Assembly (NCBI GenBank): GCA_038321235.1
Contig: JBBQEU010000135.1
Span: 1 to 8,150 of the forward strand
Direction of reading: 5' to 3'
DNA: 8,150 nt
Source of the DNA: Sva-07 sp038321235
GTDB lineage: Bacteria; Actinomycetota; Acidimicrobiia; Acidimicrobiales; Ilumatobacteraceae
Below the pieces are notes generated by a model. The model saw only the letters and a list, made by a program, of their open reading frames with translations. It made no database searches and had not been told where the DNA came from. Position numbers and translations under genes: made by a program. The stretch's first letter is position 1; the number at the start of each line of letters is the position of its first letter. This document shows, in pieces, positions 5,676 to 8,150 of the stretch.

Positions 5676-6584
5676 GTGAAGATCGGCGTACAGCTCCCCG
5701 AAGTCGAGTGGGAAGTCCCCTTTCCCGAGTTGATCACCATGGCGCAGGTGGCCGAGGCGGTCGGGTTCGATTCGGTGTGGCTCGGAGATCACCTCCTCTA
5801 CGAACTCGACGTCGGCCACCGCGGACCGTGGGAGGTGTGGACCTCGCTCGCCGCGATCGCAGCGTCGACGTCGTCGATCTCGATCGGGCCGCTCGTCGCA
5901 TCGACGAGCTTCCATGCACCGGCCATGCTCGCGAAGCAGGCTGCGACGGTCGATGCGATCTCGGGCGGTCGCTTGATCCTCGGACTGGGCGCCGGCTGGA
6001 ATGTCCGCGAGTACGACGCGTTCGGGTTCGCGTACGACCATCGGGTCAGTCGGTTCGAAGAAGCGTTCACGATCATCCGCACCCTCCTGCGAGAGGGGGC
6101 GATCGATTTCCACGGCAGCTACTACGACGCCGACCGATGCGTGCTGCATCCTCGGTCGAGCGAGACCGGGCCGCCGCTGATGATCGGTTCGATCGGTGCC
6201 CGAATGCTCGACATCACACTCCCGCACGTTGACGCCTGGAACATGTGGTGGAGCCAGTACGGCAACTCGGCCGCCGGATTTCAACGGGAGAAGGAACGCG
6301 TCGATTCGCTGATCGTTGCAGCGGGGAGATCGATTGCTGACGTCGAGGCCACCGCCGCAGTCCTCGTCCAACTCGAGGGTGGCGCCGGTCGGCAGATGGG
6401 CGACTACGACGATGTCGACACCGTCCAACCGCTCCGAGGAAACCCGACCGAGTTGGCCGATCAGCTCCGAGAATTCGAAGCCGCCGGCGCCGACCACGTG
6501 CAATTGGTCGTCGATCCGATCACCCGTGACTCCATCGAATGGCTCGCCGACGTCCTCGCCGCCTTCGACCCGGGCCAGAGCTGA
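5676..6584 (+). CDS. LLM-class F420-dependent oxidoreductase
   Basis: This 302-residue luciferase-like monooxygenase-family protein is of the kind that uses coenzyme F420 in actinobacteria. It begins VKIGVQLPEVEW. Family signatures follow: AEAVGFDSVWLGDHLL (26-41), WTSLAAIAASTSSISIG (55-71), HAPAMLAKQAATVDAISGGRLILGLGAGWNVREYDAFG (80-117), RFEEAFTIIRTLL (126-138), FHGSYY (145-150), PPLMIGSIGARMLDITLPHVDAWN (166-189), and a C-terminal half-barrel with ADQLREFEAAGADHVQL (261-277). The fold is a TIM barrel in the cytoplasm. The substrate is unknown, as is usual in this family. GTG 5676 is chosen because homology begins there and the -10 box at 5663-5668 lies just ahead. The upstream ATG 5574 would add an unrelated stretch that includes the promoter. 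An FMN-dependent monooxygenase is the alternative. Confidence 0.9.
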   Translation: MKIGVQLPEVEWEVPFPELITMAQVAEAVGFDSVWLGDHLLYELDVGHRGPWEVWTSLAAIAASTSSISIGPLVASTSFHAPAMLAKQAATVDAISGGRLILGLGAGWNVREYDAFGFAYDHRVSRFEEAFTIIRTLLREGAIDFHGSYYDADRCVLHPRSSETGPPLMIGSIGARMLDITLPHVDAWNMWWSQYGNSAAGFQREKERVDSLIVAAGRSIADVEATAAVLVQLEGGAGRQMGDYDDVDTVQPLRGNPTELADQLREFEAAGADHVQLVVDPITRDSIEWLADVLAAFDPGQS

Positions 6585-6605
6585 GGCCTTCCGACCTCCG
6601 ATCCG

Positions 6606-6633
6606 TTGGCGGCTCGCACACTCGGGCTAGGTT
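6606..6633 (+). promoter_or_regulatory. Promoter of the LivH-LivM fusion gene
   Basis: TTGGCG (6606-6611) and TAGGTT (6628-6633) form a -35/-10 pair with a 16-base spacer. The expected start at about 6640-6643 coincides with ATG 6643, giving a leaderless or nearly leaderless transcript. There is no ribosome site in this short gap. It is the best-formed promoter in the window. Confidence 0.55.
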
Positions 6634-6642
6634 GCGCTCGCC

Positions 6643-8150
6643 ATGGGGGTGTCTTTCACGGGCCGGGGGGCCGCACAACTGCAACGTGCCGCATGGCAAC
6701 TTCTCCCGGCGCTCGGGCTCGTCGCCGTCCAGCTGATCTTCTTCGGGATGCCGGCCGGGGCCTGGGTTCGCGGCGTGGTCCTCGGACTCCTCATCGCCCT
6801 CCTCGCGATGGGCATGGCGCTCGTCTATCGGGCCAACCGGGTGATCAACTTCGCTCAGGCAGACCTGGGTTTCGTGCCGACGTCGCTCGCTGTTGGCCTG
6901 ATCGTCTTCTCGGGGCTCCCCTACCTGTTCGGCTTCGGCGTCGGCCTCGTGGCCGCCGTCGCGCTCGGCGCAATCGTCGAACTCGCCTTCGTCCGGCGGT
7001 TTGCGAAAGCCTCGCGACTGGTTCTCACCGTCGCCACGATCGGCATCACCCAACTCTTGGCGGTGCTCGCGCTGCTCGTACCGCGCATGTGGGGCCAGAG
7101 CGCCGCCTCGCAGCGAATTCCGCCGCCACTCGACTGGAAGCTCACGATCGGAACCTTCATCTTGTCGGCCAACGACCTGATCGCCCTGATCGTCGCACCG
7201 CTGGCCATGATGGGCGTCGCGTTGTTCCTCGGGGCCACACGCCTCGGCACCGCCATCCGCGGCTCGGCCGAGCGGAGCGAGCGGGCGCTGATGCTCGGCA
7301 TACCGGTTGCCTGGCTCTCGACACTCGTGTGGGCCATTGCCGCAGGCCTGTCGTTCCTCGCGCTGTTCATGCGCGCCGGCATCCTCGGTGTGCCGCTGGG
7401 TGCAGCGCTCAGCCTGTCGACGCTGGTGCTGGCACTCGCCGCACTCGTCATCGGACGGCTCCGCCACCTGCCGACCGTGGCCACCGCCGCCGTGGCACTC
7501 GGCATCCTCGAGTACGGCGTGGCCTGGAACGCGAGCAGCCCGCTGCTCGTCACCCCCATCGTCGGTGTGGCCGTGCTGGTGGCACTCCTGTTGCAGCGAC
7601 GCCAATACGGACGAGCTGACCGCGACGAGGCGGCAGCCTGGCGGCTCGCCGACGAGATCCGACCACTCCAGCCATGGGTTGCCCGACTTCCTCTGGTTCG
7701 CCTGCTGCGTTCGGGGACGGCAACGGTCATCATCATCGGGCTGGCGTTGATTCCGTTGTTGCTGCGCACCGATCAGATCATCAAGGCCACTGCGGTCGCC
7801 GTGTTCGCCGTGATCGGATTGTCACTCGTCGTGCTGTCGGGGTGGGCCGGACAGATCTCGCTCGGCCAGATGGCCTTCGTCGCGATCGGCGCCGCAGTCA
7901 GCGGCAAGTGCACGATCAGCTGGAACGTCGACATGTCGCTGTCGCTGCTCCTCGGCGGCGGCGCCGGTGCCGGCGCTGCGCTGATCGTCGGGCTCCCGGC
8001 GCTACGACTCCGCGGGCTCTACCTCGCCGTCACCACGCTCGTGTTCGCGCTCGCGGTGAATTCGTGGTTCCTGAACCGCCAGTTCTTCGACTGGGTGCCG
8101 CAGCAACGCATCGAGCGACTCCCGCTGTTCGGCCGCATCGACGTGTCGAC
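6643..8150 (+). CDS. Fused branched-chain amino-acid ABC permease (LivH-LivM), 3'-truncated
   Basis: From ATG 6643 the frame stays open to the window end: 502 codons, with the C-terminus beyond 8150. The first half is LivH-like, with GMALVYRANRVINFAQADLGFVP (57-79) and the coupling-loop motif GTAIRGSAERSERALMLGIPV (202-222), amid about eight hydrophobic segments up to residue 317. A charged linker, about 319-345, follows (RRQYGRADRDEAAAWRLADE). The second half is LivM-like: VFAVIGLSLVVLSGWAGQISLGQMAFVAIGA (387-417) and LPALRLRGLYLAVTTLVFALAV (451-472). It forms both membrane subunits of a high-affinity importer for branched-chain amino acids, amides or urea. An ATPase and a binding protein are expected downstream. 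Separate LivH and LivM genes are the usual arrangement; fusions are known in actinobacteria. The substrate is not readable. The promoter at 6606-6633 supports this start. Confidence 0.92.
   Translation, partial: MGVSFTGRGAAQLQRAAWQLLPALGLVAVQLIFFGMPAGAWVRGVVLGLLIALLAMGMALVYRANRVINFAQADLGFVPTSLAVGLIVFSGLPYLFGFGVGLVAAVALGAIVELAFVRRFAKASRLVLTVATIGITQLLAVLALLVPRMWGQSAASQRIPPPLDWKLTIGTFILSANDLIALIVAPLAMMGVALFLGATRLGTAIRGSAERSERALMLGIPVAWLSTLVWAIAAGLSFLALFMRAGILGVPLGAALSLSTLVLALAALVIGRLRHLPTVATAAVALGILEYGVAWNASSPLLVTPIVGVAVLVALLLQRRQYGRADRDEAAAWRLADEIRPLQPWVARLPLVRLLRSGTATVIIIGLALIPLLLRTDQIIKATAVAVFAVIGLSLVVLSGWAGQISLGQMAFVAIGAAVSGKCTISWNVDMSLSLLLGGGAGAGAALIVGLPALRLRGLYLAVTTLVFALAVNSWFLNRQFFDWVPQQRIERLPLFGRIDVS

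Noticed and set aside
5502..6503. 333-residue open frame on the minus strand
   Set aside because: It is antisense to the LLM-class oxidoreductase and contains no recognisable domain.
6520..7619. Long open frames on both strands (minus 6520-7605, plus 6606-7619)
   Set aside because: They lie in wrong frames over the LivH half of the permease. Their translations are charged and Arg/Glu/His-rich, whereas the true frame gives regular hydrophobic helices and family motifs.

Overview
The window is GC-rich and densely packed, with every supported gene on the + strand. It looks like a chromosomal segment of a high-GC actinobacterium. The class Acidimicrobiia (Ilumatobacter-like) is my best guess. 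That guess rests on the GC content, two F420-type enzyme families, Tat-exported ferritin-like proteins, TANNNT -10 promoter boxes with little or no 5' leader, and a fused LivH-LivM permease. I could not run a search to confirm the taxon.

Region 1 (1-3091) is the end of an operon of three genes joined by ATGA stop/start overlaps. They are the C-terminal three quarters of an FAD-linked oxidase resembling alkylglycerone-phosphate (alkyl-DHAP) synthase, a small four-helix membrane protein, and an FGGY kinase of the glycerol-kinase type with an altered substrate pocket. Together they suggest glycerol, ether-lipid or triose metabolism. A perfect 9-bp dyad follows the kinase.

Region 2 (3112-4625) holds two overlapping genes for Tat-exported ferritin-like proteins. 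The second is a probable lipoprotein. The first has lost a usual metal-ligand histidine.

Region 3 (4626-6584) contains a small PPOX-class (F420/flavin split-barrel) protein, then the RNase P RNA gene rnpB with its own -10 box, then an F420-type luciferase-like oxidoreductase that is probably translated from a leaderless mRNA.

Region 4 (6585-8150) has a promoter and then a long open frame that runs off the window. It encodes a fusion of the two branched-chain amino-acid ABC permeases, LivH followed by LivM, and it has no stop codon before the window end.

No tRNA, CRISPR array, insertion sequence or phage gene was seen. Apart from rnpB there is no gene-free stretch longer than about 110 bases. 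Nothing here is clearly a new defence or mobile system. The points most worth following up are the AGPS-like/kinase operon with its substituted pocket, the exported ferritin-like pair, and the dyad centred on a -10-like box.
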